Positions 32,702 to 41,574 of a stretch of DNA of 64,000 nt are shown here, one piece after another. The notes beneath the pieces are model-generated. The model was given only the letters and a program-made list of their open reading frames with translations. It was not told the DNA's origin and searched no databases. Numbering within the stretch: the stretch's first letter is position 1; every line of letters starts with the position of its first letter. The position numbers were made by a program, and so were the translations under genes. The DNA is from CAZDQL01 sp964507325. Lineage in GTDB: Bacteria > Planctomycetota > UBA1135 > GCA-002686595. Location: assembly GCA_964507325.1 (NCBI GenBank), contig CAZDQL010000021.1:1-64000 (forward strand), written 5' to 3'.

Positions 32702-34402
32702 ATGATCCTCTCCCTGTTGCTCCTCTCGCCAGATCTGCTCCCGATTCCCGATCCGAGTCGCGTCGCGCTCGAGCCCGGGACACCCCACACGATCGCGGTC
32801 GCGGTCCCCGCCCCGCCGCGGGGCGAGCCCTTCGCCCCCGAGGGCTGGTACGGGCGCCTCACCCTCGAGGTCGTCGCCGCGGAGGGGCCGGTCGAGGTGG
32901 CGGTCGGGGATCGAACGGCCTCCCGCGAGGGCCCGGGACCCCTGGCCCTGCACCTGCCGGCGCTGCCCCCGGAGCAGGAGCTCACGATCGCGGTGCGCGC
33001 CCCCGCCGGCGCGACGGTCGAGGGGCTGGCGCTCGAGCGGCACCACGTCGCGCCCAGCCTGCAGCTCCTCGGCAAGGCCAACGGGCACCTCGGGCCGGAC
33101 CGCCTCGACTGCGGCGCGCTGGGATTCGTGGCGGTGACCGAGCACCTGCACCGCGCCTTCGCGGTGGTCGAGGTGCGCCCGCCCGCGCGCGAAGCAGGCC
33201 TGCGCCCGGGCGACCTGGTGGTCGCGGTGGAGGGGACGCCCCTCGCGCCCTCGAGCATCGCGCCGGGCTGGGACTGGTTCGAGCGCAGCCACGAGGCCGC
33301 CCTCGGTCGCGCGCTCGAGGCCGCGGCGCGTGCGGGGCGCAGTCAGGTGCGCCTGAGCGTCTGGCGCGAGGGCGCCGCAGAGGAGCTGGCCCTGCCCTTC
33401 GCCCTGCCGGCGACCCTGGGGGACGGCTTCCCCCTGCGCGGCGAGCTGGGACGGGCCCTCTACGCCGACCTGATCCGCTGGGCGGTCGCCCACCAGCGGG
33501 AGGACGGCGGCTGGCCGGGGACCGACGCGGTCAACCCCGCCCTCGGCGGACTGGCCCTGCTCGGCACCCGCGACCCCGCCCACACCCCCGCCGTGCGGCG
33601 CTGCGTCGAGTACCTCCTCGAGAAGCACCCGCGCCCCTCCGAGATGGCCGGGCTCTGCTACTGGACGATCGCCTTCCAGGGGATCTTCCTGTGCGAGTAC
33701 CACCTCGCCAGCGGCGACGAGGCGGTGCTGCCCTGGATCCGGGAGGCGATCGAGTGGCTCCCGACCACGACCCACTCCTGCAAGTGGGGCATGCAGGCCT
33801 TCGGGCACGGACCCGACGGGTTGCCGTACGACAACAAGGCGCTGATGGCGCCGACCGCGCACCTGCTCGTCTTCGACGCCCTCGCCCGGCGTTGCGGCGT
33901 CGAGGCGCGGGTGTGGGAGCACGTGCGCGAGTACGTGATTCACAGCTGGTCCGATCCGGAGGCGGGGGGGCACGGCGCGATGGGCTACAACGCCTCCTGC
34001 AAGGACCTGGGGGAGTTCTGGTCGCGCACGGGCCTGGTCGCCCTGGCCACCGCCCTGCGCGGTGAGTCCGGCACCATGCGCGAGCGCCTGTGCGTGATCA
34101 TGGCGGAGCGCCACCCCTGGATGCTGAACAGCCACGCCTACGGGGAGCCGGGGGCGGCCCTGGGGCTGATCGGGTTGGCGGTGGCGCATCCACCCTCCTT
34201 CGAGGAGGTCCTGCCCCAGTGGGGCTGGCGCTACCTGGGCGCGTGGGAGCCGGGGTACGGCCTGCGCTACTCGACGCCGCACATGGGGGCGCCGTACATG
34301 GGCGGGGAGTCGGTGCTCAACCTGGCCCACGGGGTGCTGTTCAGCGCCGCCCACGGCGGGCTGGTGATCACGGGGGGCGCGGGGGAGCGCTGGATCGACT
34401 AG
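32702..34402 (+). CDS. PDZ and DUF6288-type protein
   Basis: A 566-residue protein with a short hydrophobic start (MILSLLLLSPDLL) that may be an export signal. A PDZ-like module occurs near 140-230 (AFAVVEVRPPAREAGLRPGDL, VVAVEGTPLAP). The second half (about 255-560) is a helical toroid-like domain (WAVAHQREDGGWPGTDAVNP, SEMAGLCYWTIAFQGIFLCEY, NASCKDLGEFWSRTGLVAL) of the kind named DUF6288 in planctomycetes. The QREDGGW motif recalls prenyltransferase/terpene-cyclase-like repeats. Function is unknown. TAGGGT lies 10 bases before the ATG. Its TAG shares the palindrome CTAG with the stop of the convergent downstream gene. Confidence 0.7.
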   Translation: MILSLLLLSPDLLPIPDPSRVALEPGTPHTIAVAVPAPPRGEPFAPEGWYGRLTLEVVAAEGPVEVAVGDRTASREGPGPLALHLPALPPEQELTIAVRAPAGATVEGLALERHHVAPSLQLLGKANGHLGPDRLDCGALGFVAVTEHLHRAFAVVEVRPPAREAGLRPGDLVVAVEGTPLAPSSIAPGWDWFERSHEAALGRALEAAARAGRSQVRLSVWREGAAEELALPFALPATLGDGFPLRGELGRALYADLIRWAVAHQREDGGWPGTDAVNPALGGLALLGTRDPAHTPAVRRCVEYLLEKHPRPSEMAGLCYWTIAFQGIFLCEYHLASGDEAVLPWIREAIEWLPTTTHSCKWGMQAFGHGPDGLPYDNKALMAPTAHLLVFDALARRCGVEARVWEHVREYVIHSWSDPEAGGHGAMGYNASCKDLGEFWSRTGLVALATALRGESGTMRERLCVIMAERHPWMLNSHAYGEPGAALGLIGLAVAHPPSFEEVLPQWGWRYLGAWEPGYGLRYSTPHMGAPYMGGESVLNLAHGVLFSAAHGGLVITGGAGERWID

Positions 34403-35007
34403 CGGGGCTTCTTCCTCCGGGCGGCCTTCTTCTTGGCTGCCTCCTTCTTCGTCGTCGACTTCTTGGCTGCCTTCTTCTTGGCCGCCTTCTTCTTGGCCGT
34501 CTTCTTCTTGACCGTCTTCTTCTCAGCCGCCTTCTTCTTCGCCTTTCGGCGCCGCGGCTTCTTGACGACCGCCTCGTAGTGCTCGATGTAGGCCTTGGCG
34601 GGCACCCTCCTGACCGCTGCGCCGATCACGTCGAGGGCCAGGTCCTCGACCTTCTTGAAGCGCACGCAGGACTTGCCCATGTCCAGATTCTTGCCGCTCT
34701 TGGCCCAGGCTTTGCGGAACCAACTCTCCTGTTCCTCGTCGCCGTAGAGGCACATGAGGTAGACCGCCATGTGGTTCTTCTGCGAGGCCAGGCTGGCGAA
34801 GGGCAGGGGCTGGGTCGGATCGCAGTGGTAGCCATCCGGGTAGACGCGATGCGGCACGTAGTAGCCGATCATCCCGTACTGGATCCCCTCCTCGTACCCC
34901 TTGTCGAGGTTCTTGCGGATGACCTTGCGCACCGCCTCCAGGGCTCGGCGGCGGTCGGCGGGGAGGGCGGCCAGGTACTGGGCGACAGTGGTGGGTTTCG
35001 GGGGCAT
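34399..35007 (-). CDS. DUF1801-domain protein with lysine/alanine histone-like tail
   Basis: 202 residues. Positions 1 to about 145 form a DUF1801 (YdhG-like) domain: VAQYLAALPADRRRALEAVR, EEGIQYGMIGYYVPH, MAVYLMCLYGDEEQESWF and GKSCVRFKKVEDLALDVIG. The remaining 55 or so residues repeat AAKKK and KKKTAKKKAA, resembling bacterial histone H1-like tails that bind DNA. The two parts are not usually joined to my knowledge. ATG 35007 is preceded by TACACT at 6 bases, implying a leaderless transcript. It converges with the DUF6288 gene and shares the CTAG stop palindrome (4-base overlap). Confidence 0.8.
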   Translation of the reverse strand: MPPKPTTVAQYLAALPADRRRALEAVRKVIRKNLDKGYEEGIQYGMIGYYVPHRVYPDGYHCDPTQPLPFASLASQKNHMAVYLMCLYGDEEQESWFRKAWAKSGKNLDMGKSCVRFKKVEDLALDVIGAAVRRVPAKAYIEHYEAVVKKPRRRKAKKKAAEKKTVKKKTAKKKAAKKKAAKKSTTKKEAAKKKAARRKKPR

Positions 35008-35013
35008 GGGTGA

Positions 35014-35019
35014 AGTGTA
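35014..35019 (-). promoter_or_regulatory. -10 box for a leaderless DUF1801 transcript
   Basis: On the minus strand the sequence reads GCTACACTtcacccATG: TACACT with exactly 6 bases to the start codon, matching the lptB promoter at 6621-6626 in hexamer, flanking GC and spacing. Confidence 0.55.
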
Positions 35020-35122
35020 GCGAGGACTCCCTCGCCGGGGTGAGGCCGGGAAAAGTACAGTCCGCAAGATCGGTCAAGCGCAGGCCTCCACGCCCCCTAC
35101 CCTTGCCCGGAGGAAGGAACCG

Positions 35123-36034
35123 ATGAAGGCCGACACGAAGCGAGACTACGCCGAGCGGGTGATGCGCGTCCTGGTGCACATCCAACGCAACCTGGGCGCA
35201 TCGCTGAAGCTGGAGGACCTGGCCTCGATCGCCTGCTTCTCACCGTTCCACTTCCACCGCATCTTCAGCGGCATGGTCGGGGAATCGGTCAAGCAGCACG
35301 TTCGCAGGCTGAGGCTCGAGCGCGCGGCGGTCCTGCTCAAGTCGAGCGAGCGTCCCATCACCGAGATCGCCTTCGACACCGGCTACCAGACCCACGAGTC
35401 CTTCACCCGCGCCTTCCGGGCAGCCTTCCACCAGTCCCCCTCCGAATTCCGCGCGGCGGTGACGGCGATGTCGCGACTCGACTCGCGCGCCGGAGTCCAC
35501 CTCGCTGCGGAGGGGAAGGACCCCGACTTCCGACCGATTCCCTTCGAAGAGAGCTCCATGCAGATCGAGATCAAGCACCTTCCGCGACAGCGCGTCGCCT
35601 TCCTGCGCCACGTGGGCCCCTACGATCAGGTGGGCAGCGCCTGGGAGCGCCTCTGCTCCTGGGCCGGGCCGCGCGGACTCCTGGGTCCGGACTCGCGCTT
35701 CCTGGGAGCCTGCTACGACGACCCCGAGATCACGCCGCCGGACAAGATCCGCTACGACGCCTGCGTCACCGTCGGCGAGGAGGTCGAAGCGGAGGGGGAC
35801 GTGGGGCTCCAGGAGATTGGCGGTGGCGAGTACGCGGTCACCCTGCACGAGGGACCGTACGCGGAGTTCTCGGCGACGTACTCGAAGATCTACGGCGGCT
35901 GGTTCCCGGAGAACGGTCGCTACCCCGGCCCGGGACCCAGCCTCGAGTTCTACCTCAACGACCCCGAATCGACCGACCCCGAGGACCTCCTGACCGAGGT
36001 CTGGGTGCCGATCGGAGATCCCCACCAGAGCTGA
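35123..36034 (+). CDS. AraC-family regulator with GyrI-like effector domain
   Basis: A 303-residue transcription regulator. The N-terminal AraC/XylS double helix-turn-helix (about 10-115) includes KLEDLASIACFSPFHFHRIF and ITEIAFDTGYQTHESFTRAF. Residues 148-303 are a GyrI-like small-molecule-binding domain (IEIKHLPRQRVAFLRHVGPY, YAVTLHEGPYAEF), as in Rob/SbmC-type multidrug regulators. It likely responds to a hydrophobic compound. A strong ribosome site (GGAGGAAGG) precedes ATG 35123. A second, free-standing GyrI-like protein follows 17 bases later and would share the transcript. Confidence 0.92.
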   Translation: MKADTKRDYAERVMRVLVHIQRNLGASLKLEDLASIACFSPFHFHRIFSGMVGESVKQHVRRLRLERAAVLLKSSERPITEIAFDTGYQTHESFTRAFRAAFHQSPSEFRAAVTAMSRLDSRAGVHLAAEGKDPDFRPIPFEESSMQIEIKHLPRQRVAFLRHVGPYDQVGSAWERLCSWAGPRGLLGPDSRFLGACYDDPEITPPDKIRYDACVTVGEEVEAEGDVGLQEIGGGEYAVTLHEGPYAEFSATYSKIYGGWFPENGRYPGPGPSLEFYLNDPESTDPEDLLTEVWVPIGDPHQS

Positions 36035-36051
36035 CGCAGGAGGACACGACG

Positions 36052-36681
36052 ATGGCTCAGCCGAAACCGGAGAAGGTCGACCTGCAGCAGGTCCACAAGC
36101 AGGAGTACCGCAAGCCCAGGTCGCCGATCCTGGTCGACGTCGGCCCGGCCCACTACCTGGTGGCGAGGGGCGCGGGCGGTCCTGGGGGCGCGACCTTCCA
36201 GAAGCGGATCGAGGCGCTCTACGGGATGGTCTACACGGTCAAGTTCACGCTCAAGGAGGCGGGTCGCGACTTCGTCGTCGGCAAGCTCGAGGCGTTGTAC
36301 GGCGTCGACGGGCAGGGCGCGGAGGAGCTGGGCGCGCTACCGAAGGAGGAGTGGCGCTGGCGGATGATGATCCGCGTCCCCACCTTCGTCGACGACTCCG
36401 ACCTGGCGGCGGCGCGCGAGGCGCTGCGCGGCCGGGGCAAGCAGGGCGACTTCGACGCGGTCCAGCTGGAGACGATCGAAGAGGGAAGCTGCGTCCAGGT
36501 CCTCCACGTCGGTCCCTACGAGGAGGAGGGGGAGACGCTCGCCAAGATGGACGCCTTCTGCGAGGAGGAGGGCCTGACCGCCACCGGCTGGCACCACGAG
36601 ATCTACTTCTCCGACCCCCGGCGCGTGCCGCCGGAGCGGCTCAAGACGCTCTTGCGGCGGCCGGTGAGCGAGGGCGGGTAG
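36052..36681 (+). CDS. GyrI-like small-molecule-binding domain protein
   Basis: A 209-residue protein that resembles the GyrI-like effector-binding family without a DNA-binding domain. It reads PAHYLVARGAGGPGGATFQKR, then IEALYGMVYTVKFTLKEAGRDF, then SCVQVLHVGPYEEEGETL, where HVGPY is the hallmark also present in the upstream AraC protein, and ends WHHEIYFSDPRRVPPERLKT. Such stand-alone forms are often linked to drug tolerance or detoxification (some hydrolyse cyclopropanoid compounds), but the role here is not established. It is separated from the AraC gene by 17 bases with GGAGGA in between. Confidence 0.85.
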   Translation: MAQPKPEKVDLQQVHKQEYRKPRSPILVDVGPAHYLVARGAGGPGGATFQKRIEALYGMVYTVKFTLKEAGRDFVVGKLEALYGVDGQGAEELGALPKEEWRWRMMIRVPTFVDDSDLAAAREALRGRGKQGDFDAVQLETIEEGSCVQVLHVGPYEEEGETLAKMDAFCEEEGLTATGWHHEIYFSDPRRVPPERLKTLLRRPVSEGG

Positions 36682-36846
36682 CGGGCCGGGTCTCGCCCTC
36701 GGGGGGCCCCTGGGAATGGGCGGGACGCCGAGAATTCCCCAGCACGTTCCAGAGTACGGCAGCCCGTCGACAAACCTCTTGGCGGCGTCCTGCGGCTGGA
36801 TCATGCTCGGCCGGACCCTCGACGTCCCGCCCGACAGAAGCTCCTT

Positions 36847-37773
36847 ATGCCCCACAACGAGCCGTTCGTCACCCTCGACCACGTCAGCAAGCAGTACGCC
36901 ACCGTCACCGCCGTCGACGATCTGAGCTTCGCCATCGAGCCGGGGGAGATCTATGCCCTGCTCGGGCCGAACGGCGCCGGCAAGACCACTCTCGTGCGCA
37001 TGCTCGTCGGCATCCTCCAACCGGACAGCGGCACGGTCGGTTTCGCGGCCGGCCTCGACCGCCGCCTGCACGTCGGCTACCTGCCGGAGGAGCGCGGCCT
37101 CTACCCCGACCAGCCGATCCTGCGCACCCTGGAGTACTTCGGCACCCTGTACCGCATGCCGGCGAAGGAGGCGCGGGAGGCCGCCCTCGCCTGGCTCGAG
37201 CGGCTCGACCTGGCCGACCGGGCGCAGGAGAAGCTGGACGCCCTCAGCAAGGGCAACCAGCAGAAGGTGCAGTTCGTCTCGGCGGTGCTGCACCGGCCGC
37301 GGCTGCTCATCCTGGACGAGCCGTTCAGCGGCCTCGATCCGCTCAACCAGGAGCTGTTCCTCGATCTGATCGAGGAGCTGCGGCGCGAGGGGGCGACGAT
37401 CCTGCTCAGCGCCCACCAGATGAACCTGGTCGAGGCGATCGCCGACCGCATCCTCGTCATCGATCACGGCCGTCCGGCGCTGCACGGCACGATGGCCGAG
37501 ATCCGCGCCCGGGCCGCCAGCCGGGAGAAGATCATCTGCCGGGTGCCGGACGACTGCGACGTCTCCGCCGTGCCGCTGCCGGACGGCATCCGGCACCTGG
37601 AGACGCTGCCCGGGGGGGAGGTGGCCGCCTGGCTGGCGCCCGATGCGGCGCTACCGGAAGCGCTGGCCGCCCTGGCGGCGGCGCTGCCGATCATCGCGGT
37701 CAACTCGGCCCAGGTCAGCCTGCACGAGATCTTCGTCGAGACGGTCGGCCGCCGCGAGGAGGTGACAGCGTGA
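36847..37773 (+). CDS. ABC-2 type exporter ATPase (NatA/CcmA-like)
   Basis: ATPase subunit of an exporter, 308 residues. Walker A is GPNGAGKTT, the Q-loop region is HVGYLPEERGLYPDQPI, the signature is LSKGNQQKVQF, Walker B is RLLILDEPFSGLDPLN, and the switch His lies in LLSAHQMNLVEA. The ALSKGNQQKVQF form and the C-terminal extension after residue 215 (MAEIRARAASREKIICRVPD) are typical of the NatA group, which works with ABC-2 permeases on sodium, drug or antibiotic efflux. The permease gene overlaps by 4 bases (GTGA). The gene follows a 165-base gap from the GyrI gene. Confidence 0.92.
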   Translation: MPHNEPFVTLDHVSKQYATVTAVDDLSFAIEPGEIYALLGPNGAGKTTLVRMLVGILQPDSGTVGFAAGLDRRLHVGYLPEERGLYPDQPILRTLEYFGTLYRMPAKEAREAALAWLERLDLADRAQEKLDALSKGNQQKVQFVSAVLHRPRLLILDEPFSGLDPLNQELFLDLIEELRREGATILLSAHQMNLVEAIADRILVIDHGRPALHGTMAEIRARAASREKIICRVPDDCDVSAVPLPDGIRHLETLPGGEVAAWLAPDAALPEALAALAAALPIIAVNSAQVSLHEIFVETVGRREEVTA

Positions 37774-38963
37774 GTCGCGAGTCGATCATGCTGCGCGTCG
37801 CCAGGTGGGAGTTCCGGCGCTTCTACAAGACGAAGGAGATCTTCTGGGGCATCGTCATCGTTCTCGGCGTGTTCCTCGGGCAGAAGATCATCACCCAGCG
37901 GGTGGCCGCCGCCGGACGCGAGACGAAGACCATCGCCGTGCTGGGCGGCGAGTTCCTGCCGGGGGAGGCGAGCGGTCAGGAGCGCTTCGCCTTCGCGCTG
38001 AACGAAGGGACCGAGACCGATCTGCGGGCGGCGGTCCAGGCCGAGGAGTACGAAGCCCTGCTCGTCTTCACCGGACCCGATGCGGTGCGGCTCTGCGTGC
38101 GCAAGGAGTCCCCCTGGCAGGAGGAGCTGCTCGAACTCCTGAGCACCGCGCGCCAGGGCGAGCGGCTGGCCGACATCGGTGTTGCGCCCGACGTGCTGGC
38201 CCGGGCCGCCGCGCCGCTGGCGGCGGAGACCGTGGAGGTCGGCACGGGCGAGGCGGCGCGGGTCGGCGGGAAGTGGACCGCCGGCGTGCTCGTCGGCCTG
38301 ATGGTGCTCGCCATCTTCTTCGGCATGGCCTACCTGTTCGTCGCCATCACCGGCGAAAAGGCCAAACGCATCACCGAGCAGATCCTCGCGGTCATCCCGG
38401 CCCAGGCCTGGATCGACGGCAAGATCCTGGGCCTGGCCGTGCTCGCCATCACCCACGTGCTGGCCTACGTGGCCGGCTACGTGCTGTACCGGGTGGGGTG
38501 CGTGCTGATCTGGGGCGAGGAGCTGGGCCTGCCGGCGCTGCTGGCGGATCCGGTGCTGTTCCTGGCCAACCTCGGCATCGCCTTGCTGGGCTTCTACCTC
38601 TGGTTCTGCTTCTTCGGGCTCGTGGCCTGCACCATCAACGATCCGAACACGTCCTCGCGCAGCTCGCTGTTGATGCTGCCGCTCTTGCCGCTGGCCGGTG
38701 CCTTCGCCGGCATGAACAGCCCCGACGTCCTCTGGATGCGGATCCAGAGTTGGTTCCCCTTCTCCGCCCCGTTCGCGATGCCGATGCGACTCGTCCTGGG
38801 GGAGGTCGCCTGGTGGGAGTACGTGCTCTGCGTCGCCCTACTGGCGGGCGGCATCTGGCTGCTGCGCAAGGCGGCCGGCACGGTGTTCGGCCTCGGCATG
38901 CTCATGTACGGCAAAGAGCCGAGCTGGGCGGAGGTGTGGAGGTGGGTGCGGGCGAGATCCTGA
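37770..38963 (+). CDS. ABC-2 type exporter permease (NatB-like)
   Basis: Membrane subunit paired with the preceding ATPase, 397 residues from GTG 37770, overlapping the ATPase stop. It has the NatB layout: one helix near the N-terminus (EIFWGIVIVLGVFLGQKII), a large extracytoplasmic part (about 45-170), and six or so C-terminal helices including GVLVGLMVLAIFFGMAYLFV and SSLLMLPLLPLAGAFAGMNS. The KAKRITEQILAVIPAQAWIDGKI loop is characteristic of the group, where it contacts the ATPase. The substrate is unknown. Confidence 0.88.
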   Translation: MSRESIMLRVARWEFRRFYKTKEIFWGIVIVLGVFLGQKIITQRVAAAGRETKTIAVLGGEFLPGEASGQERFAFALNEGTETDLRAAVQAEEYEALLVFTGPDAVRLCVRKESPWQEELLELLSTARQGERLADIGVAPDVLARAAAPLAAETVEVGTGEAARVGGKWTAGVLVGLMVLAIFFGMAYLFVAITGEKAKRITEQILAVIPAQAWIDGKILGLAVLAITHVLAYVAGYVLYRVGCVLIWGEELGLPALLADPVLFLANLGIALLGFYLWFCFFGLVACTINDPNTSSRSSLLMLPLLPLAGAFAGMNSPDVLWMRIQSWFPFSAPFAMPMRLVLGEVAWWEYVLCVALLAGGIWLLRKAAGTVFGLGMLMYGKEPSWAEVWRWVRARS

Positions 38964-39012
38964 TCCCGGCGAGAGTGGTCGCGGGGGCGTGGCCGCGCTA
39001 CCCTCGTTGCAC

Positions 39013-40809
39013 GTGAGGCACTCAACGCTCGCACCAGGGGATTCGCAGCGGCGCTCCCGACTTGCGCGTCTGACCCTGGTCGCCTCGCTCCTCTTCGCGC
39101 TCGCCCTCCCGGCGGCGCAGCTTCCCCACACCGGGTTCGGGGCGGACGACCACCTGCACTTGGGCGTCCTGGAGGGCACCCTGCAGGTGAGCTGGGTATC
39201 CCCCCTGGATCTCTATCGTTGGGTCGATGGCGATCCGGACCACGTGAGGGAGCTGCAGGACACGGGACCGGTGCCCTGGTTGGCCCATCCGGAGCTGAAG
39301 CTCGCCTACTGGCGCCCCCTGAGCTCGGCGTTGACCGTCCTGGATCACCAGCTCTTCGGCCTGAGCTCGCTGGGCTACACGTTGCACAGCATCCTGTGGT
39401 ACGGGCTGCTCTCCGTCGTGCTCGCTCTCCTCTTGCGGCGGGTGCTCCCGGGATCGCCCCTCGTCGCTCTGGCCCTGCTCGTCTGGGTTCTGGCCGCCAG
39501 CCACCGACAGGCCGTCTGCTGGATCGCGGCGAGGAACGCGCTCGTCACCGCGTGCTTCGGACTCGCGGGGCTCCTGGCGCACATCCAGTGGCGCGAAGGC
39601 GGTCGTCGGGGATACCTGTTCCTCTCCCTCGCGGCTCTCCTGGCGGCCCTCCTGGCTGGAGAGGCGGCGCTCGGCGCCTTCGCCTTGCTGCTCGCCTACG
39701 AGCTCTGCGGCGCGCCTGGCGGTGCGGGGAGACGGATCCGGGCCGCGCTACCGGCCGTGACCCTGGCCGTCGCCTGGCTCCTGGTCTACGTCAGCCTCGG
39801 CTACGGAACCCATGGATCCGGGGCCTACATCAATCCCCTGAACGAGCCGCTGACGTACCTGAGCGTGCTTCCGGGGCGCCTGCTCGCGATGACGGGCTGT
39901 CTCTTCCTGGGCATGCCCGCCGATCTCTGGTTCTACATGCCGGAGCTCCGCTGGGCGGCGGTCCTCGTCGGAGCCCTGGCCACAGCGCTGCTGCTCTGGC
40001 TCGTGCCCCCGGCCTGGTCGGGCCTCGGTCGGGATCGGCGTCGCGCGTTCCGGTGGCTGACCCTCGGCGCGATCGGTTCGCTCCTGCCGCAAGCCTCGGG
40101 GATGCTGGGACCTCGCAGCCTCGTCCTCCCCTCGGTGGGGGCCGCGCTGATCGTGGCCCTCGTCCTCCAGCACTGGTGGACCGAGTTGCGCAAGAGGTCG
40201 GGGGTGGGTCCGCGGCTGAGGGGTGCACTGTGCGTCTTCCTCGCGATCGTCCACCTCGTCGCCGCGCCGTACTCCTGGTTCTTCTGGTCGGGGTTCTTCG
40301 AGCGAACGGGCGCCGCGGTGAGAGCCGCTCTCGAACCGGCCGACCTGGACCGGGAGAGCCTGGCGGACCAGAATGCCGTCCTCCTGACCGCTCCCGACGT
40401 CTTCGTCGGCTTCTACACGCCGTTCTGGCGCCAGCTGCACCGGCATCCGATGCCGCAGTCCTGGTGGGTCCTGTCCTCGGCCCGTTGTGATCACCGGGTC
40501 CACCGGGTGGCGACCGACACGATCGAGCTCGAGCTCCTCGACGGCCGCATGCTGGAGACGGCCTTCGAGATCCTGTTCCGCAATCCCTCGCTCGCCTTCG
40601 AGCCCGGCGACGAGGTCCACCTGGAGGGTCTGGACGTGCGGGTCCTGGCCACCGACGACGTCGGTCCCACGCGGGTCGAGTTCCGCTTCGATCGATCCCT
40701 GGACGATCCCTCCCTCCACCTCCTGGCCTGGGAAGACGGCCGGTTGGTGCCCGTGCAGTTGCCGTCGGTGGGCGAGACCATGGATCTGCCCTTGGTCACC
40801 GCCCCCTGA
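39013..40809 (+). CDS. Polytopic membrane protein, GT-C glycosyltransferase-like
   Basis: A 598-residue protein with about ten hydrophobic segments (for example LVASLLFALALPAAQL, LLSVVLALLLRRVL, LLAALLAGEAALGAFALLLA) and a 140-residue soluble C-terminus. The first loop after helix 1 carries an acidic pair (GFGADDHLHLGVLEG), and SHRQAVCWIAARNALVTACF recalls membrane sugar transferases using polyprenyl-phosphate donors. The family is not identified with certainty. I choose GTG 39013 because a TACCCT box lies 8 bases upstream; GTG 38989 would add 8 residues and lies ahead of that box. It ends 63 bases before a convergent small gene. Confidence 0.6.
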   Translation: MRHSTLAPGDSQRRSRLARLTLVASLLFALALPAAQLPHTGFGADDHLHLGVLEGTLQVSWVSPLDLYRWVDGDPDHVRELQDTGPVPWLAHPELKLAYWRPLSSALTVLDHQLFGLSSLGYTLHSILWYGLLSVVLALLLRRVLPGSPLVALALLVWVLAASHRQAVCWIAARNALVTACFGLAGLLAHIQWREGGRRGYLFLSLAALLAALLAGEAALGAFALLLAYELCGAPGGAGRRIRAALPAVTLAVAWLLVYVSLGYGTHGSGAYINPLNEPLTYLSVLPGRLLAMTGCLFLGMPADLWFYMPELRWAAVLVGALATALLLWLVPPAWSGLGRDRRRAFRWLTLGAIGSLLPQASGMLGPRSLVLPSVGAALIVALVLQHWWTELRKRSGVGPRLRGALCVFLAIVHLVAAPYSWFFWSGFFERTGAAVRAALEPADLDRESLADQNAVLLTAPDVFVGFYTPFWRQLHRHPMPQSWWVLSSARCDHRVHRVATDTIELELLDGRMLETAFEILFRNPSLAFEPGDEVHLEGLDVRVLATDDVGPTRVEFRFDRSLDDPSLHLLAWEDGRLVPVQLPSVGETMDLPLVTAP

Positions 40810-40871
40810 TCGGAGCGCATGGGCCAGGGACGTCACGCGCCCCATCCGCCGCGTTAGCAGCTTCAGCCGGG

Positions 40872-41360
40872 TCACCAATCGGAGAAGCTCTTGCGGATGC
40901 TGGACTCCAGGCTCCAGCGGTTGCGCGGGAATCCGGCGAAGATCACCTCGCCCTCGATCAGCAGTCGGGGATTGGGGCCTTCGGGGGAGGCGGCCTCGTA
41001 GGTGATCGCAGGACGCAGATCGAACTCCCCGAAGATCTCTCGGAGCATGCCCACGAAGCGGTCTCGCTGCGCCCCGGGTTCGTCGCACACCGTCACCGCG
41101 ATCTCTGAGTAGAACTCGCTCGGATCCTCGCCGCGCCGGCGCAGGAGCTCGCGCCAAACGGCTATCCGGTAGTCGGCTGTCTCATGCTCTGGGATGTAGT
41201 TCTCGGTGGCGAGCTGCTCGAGGATCAGGTCCACGATCTGCTCCCTCTCGCCCAGGCCCGATTGCTCAGCATGCTCGAGGGCTTCGGCCAGTCCCACGAC
41301 TCCGATCCGGTGCAGACCCACGAGCACCGGAGTGACGCCGAATTGCCCACCACACCTCAT
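40872..41360 (-). CDS. Small conserved-looking protein, possible thioredoxin-like fold
   Basis: 162 residues whose family I do not recognise by name. It reads VTPVLVGLHRIGVVGLAEAL, an acidic helical middle (QIVDLILEQLATENYIPEHE), FYSEIAVTVCDEPGAQRDRF and a terminal NPRLLIEGEVIFAGFPRNRW. The terminal beta-hairpin plus helix resembles the second half of thioredoxin/glutaredoxin folds, but there is no CxxC. Codon use and frame match the neighbours. ATG 41360 was chosen because the longer frame upstream is antisense to the nitroreductase region. Confidence 0.6.
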   Translation of the reverse strand: MRCGGQFGVTPVLVGLHRIGVVGLAEALEHAEQSGLGEREQIVDLILEQLATENYIPEHETADYRIAVWRELLRRRGEDPSEFYSEIAVTVCDEPGAQRDRFVGMLREIFGEFDLRPAITYEAASPEGPNPRLLIEGEVIFAGFPRNRWSLESSIRKSFSDW

Positions 41361-41574
41361 CGCTCTTCCCGCTTCGCCTTGGTCTCCAGGAGCTCTGCGC
41401 GGCTCCGCCTTCGGAGCCGTGCGCTCGACTGTAGCAACGCTCGGCTCATGCACAAGGCGCGCGCATCCAGCGGCGAGACACTTCTCGCTGGGGAGCCCCG
41501 GTCCTGCGGGCTTGCCGAGGCTCGCGGGCAGTGGGAGACTACCTCTCGGCTTCGAATCGAGAGGAGCAGCCTTC

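Noticed and set aside
34430..34560. Short tandem repeat or CRISPR-like array
   Set aside because: The periodic CTTCTTCTTGGC pattern is the coding sequence of the Lys/Ala-rich tail of the DUF1801 protein; there are no spacers.
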